Shown: piece by piece, positions 10,006-18,754 of the stretch
Layout of the letters: every line of letters begins with the position of its first letter
Position numbering within the stretch: the stretch's first letter is position 1
Assembly: GCF_026651855.1 (NCBI RefSeq)
Contig: NZ_CP093280.1
Coordinates: 6,346,501-6,410,500 of the forward strand
DNA length: 64,000 nucleotides
Direction of reading: 5' to 3'
Source of the DNA: Pseudomonas silvicola
GTDB lineage: Bacteria > Pseudomonadota > Gammaproteobacteria > Pseudomonadales > Pseudomonadaceae
Notes under the pieces: model-generated
What the model saw: the letters and a program-made list of their open reading frames with translations, nothing else
Told to the model about the DNA's origin: nothing
Databases searched by the model: none
Made by a program: the position numbers and the translations under genes

Positions 10006-10760
10006 CAGGCCGACGCGCCCTGCTGCGCCTCCAGCAGTTGAGTCCATAGCGCCGGGGCACCGGCCGACTTGGCGATGACCGCCAGGCGCGCCTCGTGCTC
10101 CGCCAACTCAGCCTCGCTGGCGAGAATCACCGGCGCGCGCCGACGGTCGGCCGGCAGGCGACGGATCTCGCTGCCCTGGTTGCCCGAGCCCTCGGCGCCG
10201 TCACTGGCGTTGCCCGCCAGCGACAGGCTGGTCTGGCCACCGGTCATGGCCAGGTAAACGTCCGCCAGAATCTCGGAGTCGAGCAATGCGCCGTGCAGCT
10301 CGCGGCCCGAGTTGTCTACCCCGTAGCGCTTGCACAGGGCATCGAGGCTGTTGCGCTGGCCCGGGTGGCGCTCACGGGCCATGGCCAGGGTGTCGAGCAC
10401 CGTGCAGTAGGTCGTCACATCAGCCCGGTCGAGCTGGCCCATCAAGGCGAATTCGTTGTTGATGAAGCCAACGTCGAACGCCGCGTTGTGGATGATCAGC
10501 TCGGCGCCCTTGATGAACTCGAAGAACTCATCGGCTACTTCGGCAAAACGCGGCTTGCCGATCAGGAACTGGTCAGTGATACCGTGAACGCCGATGGCGC
10601 CCTCGTCACTCTCGCGGTCGGGCTGCAGGTACACGTGGAAATTGCGCCCGGTCAAGCGCCGGCCGATGACTTCGACACAACCGATCTCGATGATCCGGTG
10701 GCCATCGGTGACCGGCATACCGGTGGTTTCGGTATCGAGGACTACGTATCTCGTCGCCAT
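10005..10760 (-). CDS. dnaQ: DNA polymerase III epsilon subunit (3'-5' proofreading exonuclease)
   Basis: The 251-residue protein has all DnaQ motifs: ExoI VLDTETTG (Asp9, Glu11), ExoII HNAAFDVGFINNEF and ExoIII HGALLDSEILADVYLAM. The C-terminal tail, rich in Gly, Ser and Ala and then helical, is where the polymerase alpha subunit binds. In Pseudomonas dnaQ usually sits next to rnhA; here about 3 kb (the duplicated aminotransferase and the repeat array) separate them. Confidence 0.95.
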   Translation of the reverse strand: MATRYVVLDTETTGMPVTDGHRIIEIGCVEVIGRRLTGRNFHVYLQPDRESDEGAIGVHGITDQFLIGKPRFAEVADEFFEFIKGAELIIHNAAFDVGFINNEFALMGQLDRADVTTYCTVLDTLAMARERHPGQRNSLDALCKRYGVDNSGRELHGALLDSEILADVYLAMTGGQTSLSLAGNASDGAEGSGNQGSEIRRLPADRRRAPVILASEAELAEHEARLAVIAKSAGAPALWTQLLEAQQGASA

Positions 10761-11068
10761 GGGTACAACACTCTCGTCATTTCAACAGCGGGAACAGCCG
10801 TGCACTTTAGCACAGGTGGGCGGCGGGAACATCGTTGCCAGCCGGGTTCGGCTACCGCATATTAACGCCCTGAACCGACTGGAGCGCCCCACGGCCATGA
10901 CATCTCACCTGGACACCGTCCACGACCGGCACGACACCGGCAGCACCAAATGGAACCGCTACCCGGCCGATGTTCTGCCGTTATGGATTGCCGACATGGA
11001 CTTCGCCGTGGCCCCTGGCATCATCCAGGCCCTGCAGGCGCGCCTGACCCACCCGATGCTGGGCTACA

Positions 11069-11850
11069 GCGTGGCGCAGGACAGCCTGCGCGACACCTTG
11101 GTGACAGCCCTGCGCGAGCTGTTCGACTGGGAGGTTGCGCCTGAAGAACTGGTCTTCCTGCCAGGTGTGGAAGGGGGCGTGAACATGGCGCTCAATGGCC
11201 TGCTGGCACCGGGCACCGGGGTCGTGGTACAGACGCCCAACTACCGGCCGTTGCTCAACGCCGCAGGGCACTGGAAGTTGCCGCGCATCGACCTGCCTTT
11301 CCATGCCGACGCCAATGGTCTGTACCCCACCGACCTGGCGGCGCTGGATGCAGCGCTGGGCACCGCCGGCGCGATGATCCTGAGCAACCCGCACAACCCG
11401 CTGGGCAAGGTGTTCGAACGCGCCGAGCTGCTGGCCATCGCCGACGCCTGCGTGGCGCACGACACGCTGCTGATCAGTGATGAAATCCATGCACAGATCC
11501 TGTTCGACGGGCGCAAGCACATTCCCATCGCCAGCCTGAACGATGAAATTGCCCAGCGCACCATCACCCTGATGTCGGCGACCAAGGCGTTCAACATCGC
11601 CGGCATGAAGAACGCGTTCGCTATCATCAGGAACCCGGCACTGCGGCACCGTTTCAACACGGCGCGCCAGGGGATGGTGGACAGCGTCAGCACCCTGGGG
11701 CTGGTGGCGACCGAGGCGGCGTTCAAGCACGGCAAGGAGTGGCTGGCGGAGGTCATTGCGTATTTGCAGGCCAACCGCGATTACCTGGCCAATGCCGTGG
11801 CGACCCGGTTGCCAGGGGTCAGCATGATCGCGCCCCAGGCCACCTACCTG
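11069..11850 (+). repeat. Tandem duplication, copy 1 (782 bp)
   Basis: This segment of the PatB-like gene runs from the GCGTGGC at 11069 to the base before the GCGTGGC at 11851. It is the original position within the gene, in frame with the start at 10897. Confidence 0.9.
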
Positions 11851-12632
11851 GCGTGGCGCAGGACAGCCTGCGCGACACCTTGGTGACAGCCCTGCGCGAG
11901 CTGTTCGACTGGGAGGTTGCGCCTGAAGAACTGGTCTTCCTGCCAGGTGTGGAAGGGGGCGTGAACATGGCGCTCAATGGCCTGCTGGCACCGGGCACCG
12001 GGGTCGTGGTACAGACGCCCAACTACCGGCCGTTGCTCAACGCCGCAGGGCACTGGAAGTTGCCGCGCATCGACCTGCCTTTCCATGCCGACGCCAATGG
12101 TCTGTACCCCACCGACCTGGCGGCGCTGGATGCAGCGCTGGGCACCGCCGGCGCGATGATCCTGAGCAACCCGCACAACCCGCTGGGCAAGGTGTTCGAA
12201 CGCGCCGAGCTGCTGGCCATCGCCGACGCCTGCGTGGCGCACGACACGCTGCTGATCAGTGATGAAATCCATGCACAGATCCTGTTCGACGGGCGCAAGC
12301 ACATTCCCATCGCCAGCCTGAACGATGAAATTGCCCAGCGCACCATCACCCTGATGTCGGCGACCAAGGCGTTCAACATCGCCGGCATGAAGAACGCGTT
12401 CGCTATCATCAGGAACCCGGCACTGCGGCACCGTTTCAACACGGCGCGCCAGGGGATGGTGGACAGCGTCAGCACCCTGGGGCTGGTGGCGACCGAGGCG
12501 GCGTTCAAGCACGGCAAGGAGTGGCTGGCGGAGGTCATTGCGTATTTGCAGGCCAACCGCGATTACCTGGCCAATGCCGTGGCGACCCGGTTGCCAGGGG
12601 TCAGCATGATCGCGCCCCAGGCCACCTACCTG
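11851..12632 (+). repeat. Tandem duplication, copy 2 (782 bp)
   Basis: This is an apparently identical copy of 11069-11850, ending where GCGTGGC recurs at 12633. Translated products of matching frames in the two copies are the same, so I see no divergence, implying a recent event. Confidence 0.9.
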
Positions 12633-12858
12633 GCGTGGCTGGATTGCACGGGCCTGGGCCTGAACGACCCGCATGCCTTCTTCCTGAAGGAAGCGAAGGT
12701 GGGGCTGAGCCCGGGAACGGACTTCGCCGATGAAGGCGCCGGGCAATTCGTGCGCTTGAACTTCGGCTGCCCGCGAGCGTTGCTCGAGGACGGCATCGCG
12801 CGCATGGAGCGAGCTTTGGGAAGCAAGAGCACGGCAAAGAATTAGCCATTGCCCTGCA

Positions 12859-13760
12859 GGACCGGGAAGCTCGGGAAGGGACACCACGAGCTACCTGAAA
12901 AACATCAGCGCCTGCTTCCCGAGCTGGCGCCCGGTCCTACAGCGCGGGCTGCGGCAGTGGCGTTTCCCAGTGGGACCGGGCGAAGCTCGGGAAGGGACAC
13001 CACGGATTACCTGAAAACATCAGCGCCTGCTTCCCGAGCTGGCGCCCGGTCCCACAGGATCGGCTGCGGAATCGATGTTTTCCAGTAGGACCGGGCGAAG
13101 CTCGGGAAGGGCCACCACGAGCTACCTGAAAAACATCAGCGCCTGCTTCCCGAGCTGGCGCCCGGTCCCACAGGGTTGGCTGCGGAAGCGATGTTTCCCA
13201 GTAGGACCGGGCGAAGCTCGGGAAGGGACACCACGGATTACCTGAAAAACATCAGCGCCTGCTTCCCGAGCTGGCGCCCGGTCCCACAGGATCGGCTGCG
13301 GAATCGATGTTTTCCAGTAGGACCGGGCGAAGCTCGGGAAGGGACACCACGGATTACCTGAAAAACATCAGCGCCTGCTTCCCGAGCTGGCGCCCAGTCC
13401 CACAGGGTTGGCTGCGGAAGCGATGTTTCCCAGTAGGACCGGGCGAAGCTCGGGAAGGGACACCACGGATTACCTGAAAAACATCAGCGCCTGCTTCCCG
13501 AGCTGGCGCCCGGTCCTACAGCGCGGGCTGCGGCAGTGGCGTTTCCCTGTGGGACCGGGCGAAGCTCGGGAAGGGACACCACGGATTACCTGAAAAACTC
13601 CAGCGCCTGCTTCCCGAGCTGGCGCCCGGTCCTAAAGCGCGGGCTGCGGCAGTGGCGTTTCCCTGTGGGACCGGGCGAAGCTCGGGAAGGGTCACCACGG
13701 GCTACCTGAAAAACTCCAGCGCCTGCTTCCCGAGCTGGCGCCCGCCCCCACAGGGCAGGC
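12859..13760. repeat. Array of eight ~116-bp tandem units, each with inverted REP cores
   Basis: The core GCCTGCTTCCCGAGCTGGCG recurs at 12910, 13025, 13141, 13257, 13373, 13489, 13605 and 13721, a period of 115-116 bp. Each unit also has the inverse arm (GGACCGGGCGAAGCTCGGGA, with minor variants), so a unit is a head-to-head REP pair with a linker containing CACCACG-GATTACCTGAAAAAC. Linkers between cores come in three forms (GCGGGCTGCGGCAGTGG, GATCGGCTGCGGAATCG, GGTTGGCTGCGGAAGCG) in the order A-B-C-B-C-A-A', showing that B-C was itself duplicated as a dimer. It fills the space between the aminotransferase and rnhA. Short ORFs inside are repeat artefacts. Confidence 0.9.
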
Positions 13761-13784
13761 AGCGGCCGTCAGGATGCACTCTGC

Positions 13785-14234
13785 TCAGCGCTTCAGCGCC
13801 CGAACCTCATCCACCCCGCGGTTCGCCAACTGGTCAGCCCGTTCGTTGCCGTGATGCCCGGTGTGCCCGCGCACCCATTTCCAGGTCACGGTGTGGCGGC
13901 CAACCTGTTCGTCCAGGAGTTGCCACAGGTCGGCGTTTTTCACCGGCTGCTTGGCGGCGGTTTTCCAGCCGCGCTTCTTCCAGTTGACCATCCATTCGTT
14001 GATGCCTTTCATCACGTATTCGGAGTCGGTCACCAACAGCACTTCACACGGCCGCTTGAGCTCTTCCAGGCCACGAATGGCGGCCATCAGTTCCATACGG
14101 TTGTTGGTGGTGGCCGCTTCGCCACCCCACAGCTCCTTCTCCACACCCTTGCATACCAGCAGGGCACCCCAACCGCCGACGCCCGGGTTGCCCTTGCAGG
14201 CACCGTCGGTGAAGATTTCAACGCTATCGCTCAT
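13785..14234 (-). CDS. rnhA: Ribonuclease HI
   Basis: The 149-residue enzyme degrades the RNA strand of RNA:DNA hybrids. The catalytic set is visible: [10 protein letters not shown] (first Asp), [10 protein letters not shown] (Glu), [10 protein letters not shown] (second Asp) and [13 protein letters not shown] (the mobile His and last Asp). The basic handle region [20 protein letters not shown] is present. It lies 19 bp downstream of the methyltransferase gene on the same strand, so co-transcription is likely. Confidence 0.96.
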   Translation of the reverse strand: MSDSVEIFTDGACKGNPGVGGWGALLVCKGVEKELWGGEAATTNNRMELMAAIRGLEELKRPCEVLLVTDSEYVMKGINEWMVNWKKRGWKTAAKQPVKNADLWQLLDEQVGRHTVTWKWVRGHTGHHGNERADQLANRGVDEVRALKR

Positions 14235-14253
14235 TACTACCTATCCGTCGATG

Positions 14254-15012
14254 TCAGGATTCGCTGTTGCGCCGATTGACCTTGGCCATCGGCAACGGGA
14301 TCAGCTTGCCCATGGGTTCGCGACGCACCTGGCGCAAGGGCCTGAGGCCTACCACCAGTTTGCGCGCGACCAGAATATAGAAGCCGCCGCCGGCACTCTG
14401 CCAGCGCCCGGCGCGGCGCTCCCAGCCAGCCAGGCGGGCTTGCCAGGCGGGGGACGCGAGCGGCGGACGATAGCACCCGAAGCGGCGTTTCTCCAGCGCG
14501 AAGCCCAGCAGGTTGAGCCAGTCGCCTACCCGCGAAGCGGAAAAGCAGCGGGCCTTGCGCAAGGCGTCATGGGCGAAGGCCCGGCGCAGGCCCCAGGCGC
14601 TCCAGGGGTTGATGCCCACGATGATCAGGTGGCCGCCGGGCCGCACCGCGCTGGCGGCCTCGCGCAGCAGACCATGGGGAGACAGGCTGAAATCCAGGCC
14701 ATGCTGCAGCACCACCACGTCGGCGGCGTGCTCGCTCAGGGGCCACGCCTGTTCCTCGCAGACAATCTCCACCCCGGGCAACGGCGCGCCCAGGCGCACG
14801 TTGCGCTGTACCTGCGGGGCCTGGGGCGGCACTTGCGCGCTGGGGCCGTAATGCACCAGGTAACCCCCGAAGAAACGGCCCAGTTCCTCTTCGAGCAACG
14901 TCTGTTCCTCACGCAGCAGGAAGTGCCCCACCGGCCCTTCGAACCAGTCGCGGGCCTGGCCGATCAGCTCCAGCCATTCGGGGTCAGCTTGCGCAAACGC
15001 TTTATCGGTCAT
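14254..15012 (-). CDS. Class I SAM-dependent methyltransferase (rnhA/gloB neighbour)
   Basis: The 252-residue protein is started at 15012 because GGAG lies 6 nt upstream; a GTG four codons earlier is possible. The fold is a UbiE/type-11 methyltransferase, weakly conserved: [30 protein letters not shown] corresponds to strands 3-4, and [21 protein letters not shown] to strand 5. The usual GxGxG motif I is poorly recognisable. This gene sits between gloB (divergent) and rnhA in many pseudomonads. The substrate is unknown. Confidence 0.75.
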   Translation of the reverse strand: MTDKAFAQADPEWLELIGQARDWFEGPVGHFLLREEQTLLEEELGRFFGGYLVHYGPSAQVPPQAPQVQRNVRLGAPLPGVEIVCEEQAWPLSEHAADVVVLQHGLDFSLSPHGLLREAASAVRPGGHLIIVGINPWSAWGLRRAFAHDALRKARCFSASRVGDWLNLLGFALEKRRFGCYRPPLASPAWQARLAGWERRAGRWQSAGGGFYILVARKLVVGLRPLRQVRREPMGKLIPLPMAKVNRRNSES

Positions 15013-15094
15013 TGCCGTCTCCACTCGAAGAGGTTCACCAACAGCCCATCAGGCTCTAAGATGCACCATTATTCAATGCTTAGCGAATCGCGCC

Positions 15095-15871
15095 ATGATA
15101 CAGATCGACGCACTGCCAGCCTTCAACGATAACTACCTGTGGTTGTTACAAGACGCTGCAAGCAAGCGCTGCGCCGTGGTCGATCCGGGCGACGCGGCCC
15201 CGGTTCGGGCCTGGCTTGCGCAGCACCCGGACTGGCGACTGACCGACATTCTGGTCACCCACCACCACAACGACCATGTGGGCGGCGTGGCCGAACTCAA
15301 GCAGCTTACCGGTGCCACGGTGTACGGGCCGGCGAATGAAAACATCCCGGCTCGCGACGTGGCACTGGACGACAACGCCACCGTGCAGATCCTGGGCCTG
15401 GACTTCCAGGTGTTCACCGTGCCCGGCCACACACTGGGCCATATCGCCTTTTACCATGGTGGCAGCGAACCGCTGCTGTTCAGCGGCGACACCCTCTTCG
15501 CTGGCGGTTGTGGCCGCCTGTTCGAAGGCACCCCTGCGCAGATGCATCAATCGCTCCAACGCCTGGCGGCACTGCCGGACGATACCGCCGTGTACTGCGC
15601 CCACGAGTATACGTTGAGCAATTTGCGCTTCGCCTGTGCCGTCGAACCCAACAACCCGCACGTTGCCCAGCGCTTTGCCGACGTTACCCGCCTGCGCGAG
15701 CAAAATCGTATCACCTTGCCCTCCTCGATCGGCCTGGAGCGACAGACCAACCCCTTTTTGCGCGTTCACGAGGCCAGCGTCAAAGAAAAAGCAGACGAAC
15801 GGACAGGCCACGCAAACCCTTCTCCCGACACTGTTTTTGCTGCACTAAGGGCTTGGAAAGATAAGTTCTAA
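15095..15871 (+). CDS. gloB: Hydroxyacylglutathione hydrolase (glyoxalase II)
   Basis: The 258-residue metallo-beta-lactamase-fold enzyme hydrolyses S-lactoylglutathione in methylglyoxal detoxification. The binuclear metal motif THHHNDH is at residues 55-61. Further ligands are in [20 protein letters not shown] and the late His of [14 protein letters not shown]. The length is the family norm and it is divergent from the methyltransferase gene. Confidence 0.96.
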   Translation: MIQIDALPAFNDNYLWLLQDAASKRCAVVDPGDAAPVRAWLAQHPDWRLTDILVTHHHNDHVGGVAELKQLTGATVYGPANENIPARDVALDDNATVQILGLDFQVFTVPGHTLGHIAFYHGGSEPLLFSGDTLFAGGCGRLFEGTPAQMHQSLQRLAALPDDTAVYCAHEYTLSNLRFACAVEPNNPHVAQRFADVTRLREQNRITLPSSIGLERQTNPFLRVHEASVKEKADERTGHANPSPDTVFAALRAWKDKF

Positions 15872-15970
15872 AGCGGTTGCGGTTACGTCGAAAAATTCTG
15901 AAAGGTTGACCCAGGGAAGGGCAGTTTCTAGAATCGCCCGACATTTTTGCCCGGAACTTCCTCCCAGCCA

Positions 15971-17425
15971 ATGTCGTCCACCATTCGAAAGCCCTTCACT
16001 TCCGACGCATTGACGCGGCTCGCACAAGCCGTCGCGCTGGCCCTGCCCGTTGTTCTGGCAGGCTGCCAAAGCACGAGCCAGGTTCCGGATGCCGAAAGCG
16101 TTCGGCTGCACAGCCTGAACACGCGCATCAAGCAAAAACCCATTTTCCCCGAGGTACAGCAGGCCCAGCAGGCGCCCCAGGACGTATGGGAACGCATGCG
16201 CCAGGGCTTCCAGTTGCAGGATGGCGTAGCGGTGAACCCGCGGGTTGAACAACAGCGCTTGTGGTTCGTCAGCAACCCCTCGTTCCTGGAAAATGCCAGC
16301 GGCCGCGGCAGCCTATACATGCACTACATCGTGGAGCGCCTGGAAGAGCGCAACATGCCGTTGGAGCTGGCGCTGTTGCCAGTGATCGAAAGCGCCTACA
16401 ACCCCATGGCCTATTCGCGCAGCGATGCCAGCGGGCTGTGGCAGTTCATTCCGTCCACTGGCCGCTATTTCAACCTGCGCCAGACCCGTTTCTACGACGG
16501 CCGTCGCGACGTCACCGCCTCCACCACCGCCGCGCTGGACTACCTGAGCCGCTTGCACGACATGTTCAACGGCGACTGGCTGCTGGCGCTGGCGGCCTAC
16601 AACGCCGGTGAAGGCACGGTCAGCCGGGCCATCGAACGCAACGAGAAGCTGGGCCTGCCCACCGACTACTGGAACCTGCCCCTGCCCCAGGAAACCAAGG
16701 ACTACGTGCCCAAGCTGCTGGCACTGTCGGAATTGGTGATGTCCCCCGAGGCCTACGGCGTGAACCTGAACCCCATCGCCAACCAGCCCTATTTCGAGGT
16801 GGTGGAAGTCAACCAGCAGATGGACCTGGGCCGCGTGGCAGCCTTGGCCAACATCGACGAGGACGAGCTGTTCCAGCTCAACCCCGCCCTCAAGCAGCGC
16901 ATGACCGTGGACGGCCCCCAGCACCTGCTGGTGCCGACCGCCAAAGCGCACATGCTGACCGAGAGCCTGGCGAAAATGGGCCCGGAAGAACTGCTGAGCC
17001 TGGCGCCTACACGCAAGGTCATGGCAGACATTGCCCGCGCCGAACTGCCGGCCCGTCGCCGGGCCTACAAGGTCAAGCGCGGCGACAACCTGAGCTTGAT
17101 CGCCAAGGCCAACAAGGTCGACGTCCGCGACCTCCAGCGCTGGAACAAGCTGTCGGGCATGCACCTGAAGGTCGGCCAGACCCTGGTGATGCAGGACAAC
17201 ACCCGCGCCGTGGCCAAGGGCCGTGGCAAGGCTACCGCCGTGGCCAGCGCCGGCAACGGCAAGAATCATCAGGTCGCCACCCGCTACAAGATCCGCAAGG
17301 GCGACTCGCTGTACGTGGTGGCCCAGCGTTTCAATGTCGAGGTCAACCACCTCAAGCGCTGGAACCCCAACACCGCGCGCGCGCTGAAGCCAGGCCAGAC
17401 CCTGGTCGTGTACCGCGACCGCTGA
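15971..17425 (+). CDS. mltD: Membrane-bound lytic murein transglycosylase D
   Basis: The 484-residue lipoprotein (lipobox VVLAGC) cleaves glycan strands of peptidoglycan to anhydromuropeptides. The SLT domain shows LPVIESAYNPMAYSRSDASG with the catalytic Glu, then GLWQFIPSTGRYF and ALAAYNAGEGTV. Two LysM repeats follow, near residues 365-410 (YKVKRGDNLSLIAKANKVDV) and 432-480 (YKIRKGDSLYVVAQRFNVEV). A TTG start at 15947 is possible but the ATG at 15971 gives the better signal peptide. Confidence 0.94.
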   Translation: MSSTIRKPFTSDALTRLAQAVALALPVVLAGCQSTSQVPDAESVRLHSLNTRIKQKPIFPEVQQAQQAPQDVWERMRQGFQLQDGVAVNPRVEQQRLWFVSNPSFLENASGRGSLYMHYIVERLEERNMPLELALLPVIESAYNPMAYSRSDASGLWQFIPSTGRYFNLRQTRFYDGRRDVTASTTAALDYLSRLHDMFNGDWLLALAAYNAGEGTVSRAIERNEKLGLPTDYWNLPLPQETKDYVPKLLALSELVMSPEAYGVNLNPIANQPYFEVVEVNQQMDLGRVAALANIDEDELFQLNPALKQRMTVDGPQHLLVPTAKAHMLTESLAKMGPEELLSLAPTRKVMADIARAELPARRRAYKVKRGDNLSLIAKANKVDVRDLQRWNKLSGMHLKVGQTLVMQDNTRAVAKGRGKATAVASAGNGKNHQVATRYKIRKGDSLYVVAQRFNVEVNHLKRWNPNTARALKPGQTLVVYRDR

Positions 17426-17438
17426 TACCTGCCCCCTG

Positions 17439-17507
17439 TAGCAGAGGCCGCCAGGCCGCGCCAGGAACGTGCGCTGTGCCTGTGACCCGCCCTGGCAGCC
17501 GCTGCTA
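17439..17507. repeat. Long imperfect inverted repeat downstream of mltD
   Basis: TAGCAGAGGCCGCCAGG at 17439-17455 pairs with CCTGGCAGCCGCTGCTA at 17491-17507 (15 of 17 positions) around a 35-nt loop. It has the look of a REP/BIME-type palindrome or mltD transcript end. There is no T-run. Confidence 0.5.
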
Positions 17508-17537
17508 CGCAATCTGCGCTACTGCCAAGGTTTGACC

Positions 17538-17771
17538 ATGACCACCGAAGCCCCTGAAACACCCGAAGCCCTCAAGGCCCGCAAGCTCGCCCACCTGGAC
17601 GCCGTCATCGAGGCCCTGAGCGCCGAGACCCGTGACGTGGCCCGCGCGTTCTTCCACGGCTGGGTACTGTCCGCCGCCATGGAGTTGTGGGATCGCGGTG
17701 TATTGACCCAAGAAGAGCGCCAGGCCATCGAGGCGCGGGTCAAGGCCCTGACCCAGGCCGCGGCCAGCTGA
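17538..17771 (+). CDS. Small conserved hypothetical protein (77 aa)
   Basis: Started at the ATG at 17538 (MTTEAPETPEALKARKLAHL...). The protein is predicted to be almost entirely helical, acidic and soluble, with the line AFFHGWVLSAAMELWDRGVLTQEER. I do not recognise a function. It follows mltD by about 110 bp with an inverted repeat between, so it may have its own promoter. Confidence 0.6.
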   Translation: MTTEAPETPEALKARKLAHLDAVIEALSAETRDVARAFFHGWVLSAAMELWDRGVLTQEERQAIEARVKALTQAAAS

Positions 17772-17986
17772 AGCCGGATGCCCAGCATCCCCATTCCCCC
17801 GCCCCGGTGCCGATCGGTATAATCGCTGGAACGCGTGTACACCGGCACCCAGGCTCTGTACGAACTGCATCCCAGTTCGGCCATGCTGCGTTGAAAACAG
17901 GCTCATGCGCGACCCCGGACGTTCCTCGCCTGTTTCGCCTTGCCTTGCCTCGCTGGCATACATTTCCTACAGACCCCAGAGGCACC

Positions 17987-18721
17987 ATGGAAAACCCAAG
18001 CACCCCTGTTCAGCGTCGTTCGCTGGTCGAGTCGACCATTGATGCCATTCGCAGCCTGATCGACAAGCGCGTGTGGAAAATCGGCGAGTGCATCCCCAGG
18101 GAAGCCGAGCTCGTGGCGCAATTCCAGGTGGGCCGCAATACCATCCGCGAAGCCATCCGCGTGCTCTCTCACTCGGGCATGCTGGAAGTGCGCCAGGGGG
18201 ATGGTACCTATGTGCGGCGTGAGCTGGACCCGGCAGAGACGGTCAACCAACTCAACCGCGCCGGGTTGCGCGACCATCTCGAACTGCAATGCCTGCTGGA
18301 GTCCGAGGCCGCGCGCTTCGCCGCCCGACGCCGTACGCCTCAGGACATCACGCGCCTGCGCAAGGCATTGGAAGGGCGCGGCGAATATTCACCGCAGGGC
18401 GACCTGGATGAATTCCTGGAGCGCGATCGCGCGTTCCACGTAGCGATCGCCGCCGCCTCCCACAACAGCGCCCTGCAAGCGCTCTATGCCTACTTCAACG
18501 CCTCCATCCATAGCCACACCAAAGGCGTCTTCGCCGACGTCGAGCTGCCGGAACCCAGCCTGGCCGACCACATTGCCATCGTCGATGCCATCGTGGCCGG
18601 CGATGAAGAGGCAGCGGCTACCGCTGCCCGGATCATGCTCACGCCACTGATCGACACGCTGGACACTCTGCTGGGCACCAGGGCCGTCAATGCCCGGCTG
18701 GCTGCTGCACGCTGGAAATAA
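17987..18721 (+). CDS. GntR-family regulator with FCD effector domain
   Basis: The 244-residue protein starts at 17987 with AGAGG upstream. The N-terminal winged helix shows GECIPREAELVAQFQVGRNTIREAIRVLSHSG, then the wing LEVRQGDGTYV. The C-terminal all-helical FCD domain has metal/ligand-type positions (Asp/His in RDRAFHVAIAAASHN and DHIAIVDAI). Such regulators usually sense small organic acids. It is convergent with the TonB receptor gene and has no obvious operon partner, so its target is unknown. Confidence 0.85.
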   Translation: MENPSTPVQRRSLVESTIDAIRSLIDKRVWKIGECIPREAELVAQFQVGRNTIREAIRVLSHSGMLEVRQGDGTYVRRELDPAETVNQLNRAGLRDHLELQCLLESEAARFAARRRTPQDITRLRKALEGRGEYSPQGDLDEFLERDRAFHVAIAAASHNSALQALYAYFNASIHSHTKGVFADVELPEPSLADHIAIVDAIVAGDEEAAATAARIMLTPLIDTLDTLLGTRAVNARLAAARWK

Positions 18722-18729
18722 GGCAGGTT

Positions 18730-18748
18730 GGGGCTCGTGGCGAGCCCC
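18730..18748. terminator. Bidirectional terminator between gntR-type gene and TonB receptor
   Basis: GGGGCTCG (18730-18737), loop TGG, CGAGCCCC (18741-18748): a perfect 8-bp stem between two converging stop codons (18721 and 18755). No long T-run follows on either side. Confidence 0.6.
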
Positions 18749-18754
18749 ACCGGG

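Larger units (their letters stand above)
10897..12845 (+). pseudogene. patB: PatB/MalY-type aminotransferase (C-S lyase) disrupted by a 782-bp internal tandem duplication
   Basis: The intact gene would encode a PLP-dependent fold-I cystathionine beta-lyase-like enzyme starting MTSHLDTVHDRHDTGSTKWN. Positions 11069-11850 are repeated head-to-tail at 11851-12632. Because 782 is not a multiple of 3, the first frame shifts at the junction and stops at 11884-11886 (329 residues, last eight foreign). The true C-terminus (DCTGLGLNDPHAFFLKEAKV...) is only in phase with the second copy. Deleting one copy gives 1167 bp, 388 residues, the normal family length. Both copies contain the PLP lysine (SATKAFNIAG). 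The shared 7-mer GCGTGGC at 11069, 11851 and 12633 marks the breakpoints. A collapsed or mis-assembled repeat is the main alternative. Confidence 0.85.

Noticed and set aside
11739-12845. Second 368-codon aminotransferase-like gene
   Set aside because: Its first 38 codons are out of frame with the gene and the rest is the duplicated copy. It has no separate start or ribosome site, so it is treated as part of one broken gene.
12859-13760. CRISPR array
   Set aside because: The repeat is 116 bp and whole units are repeated, including the linkers. There are no unique spacers of uniform length and no cas genes.
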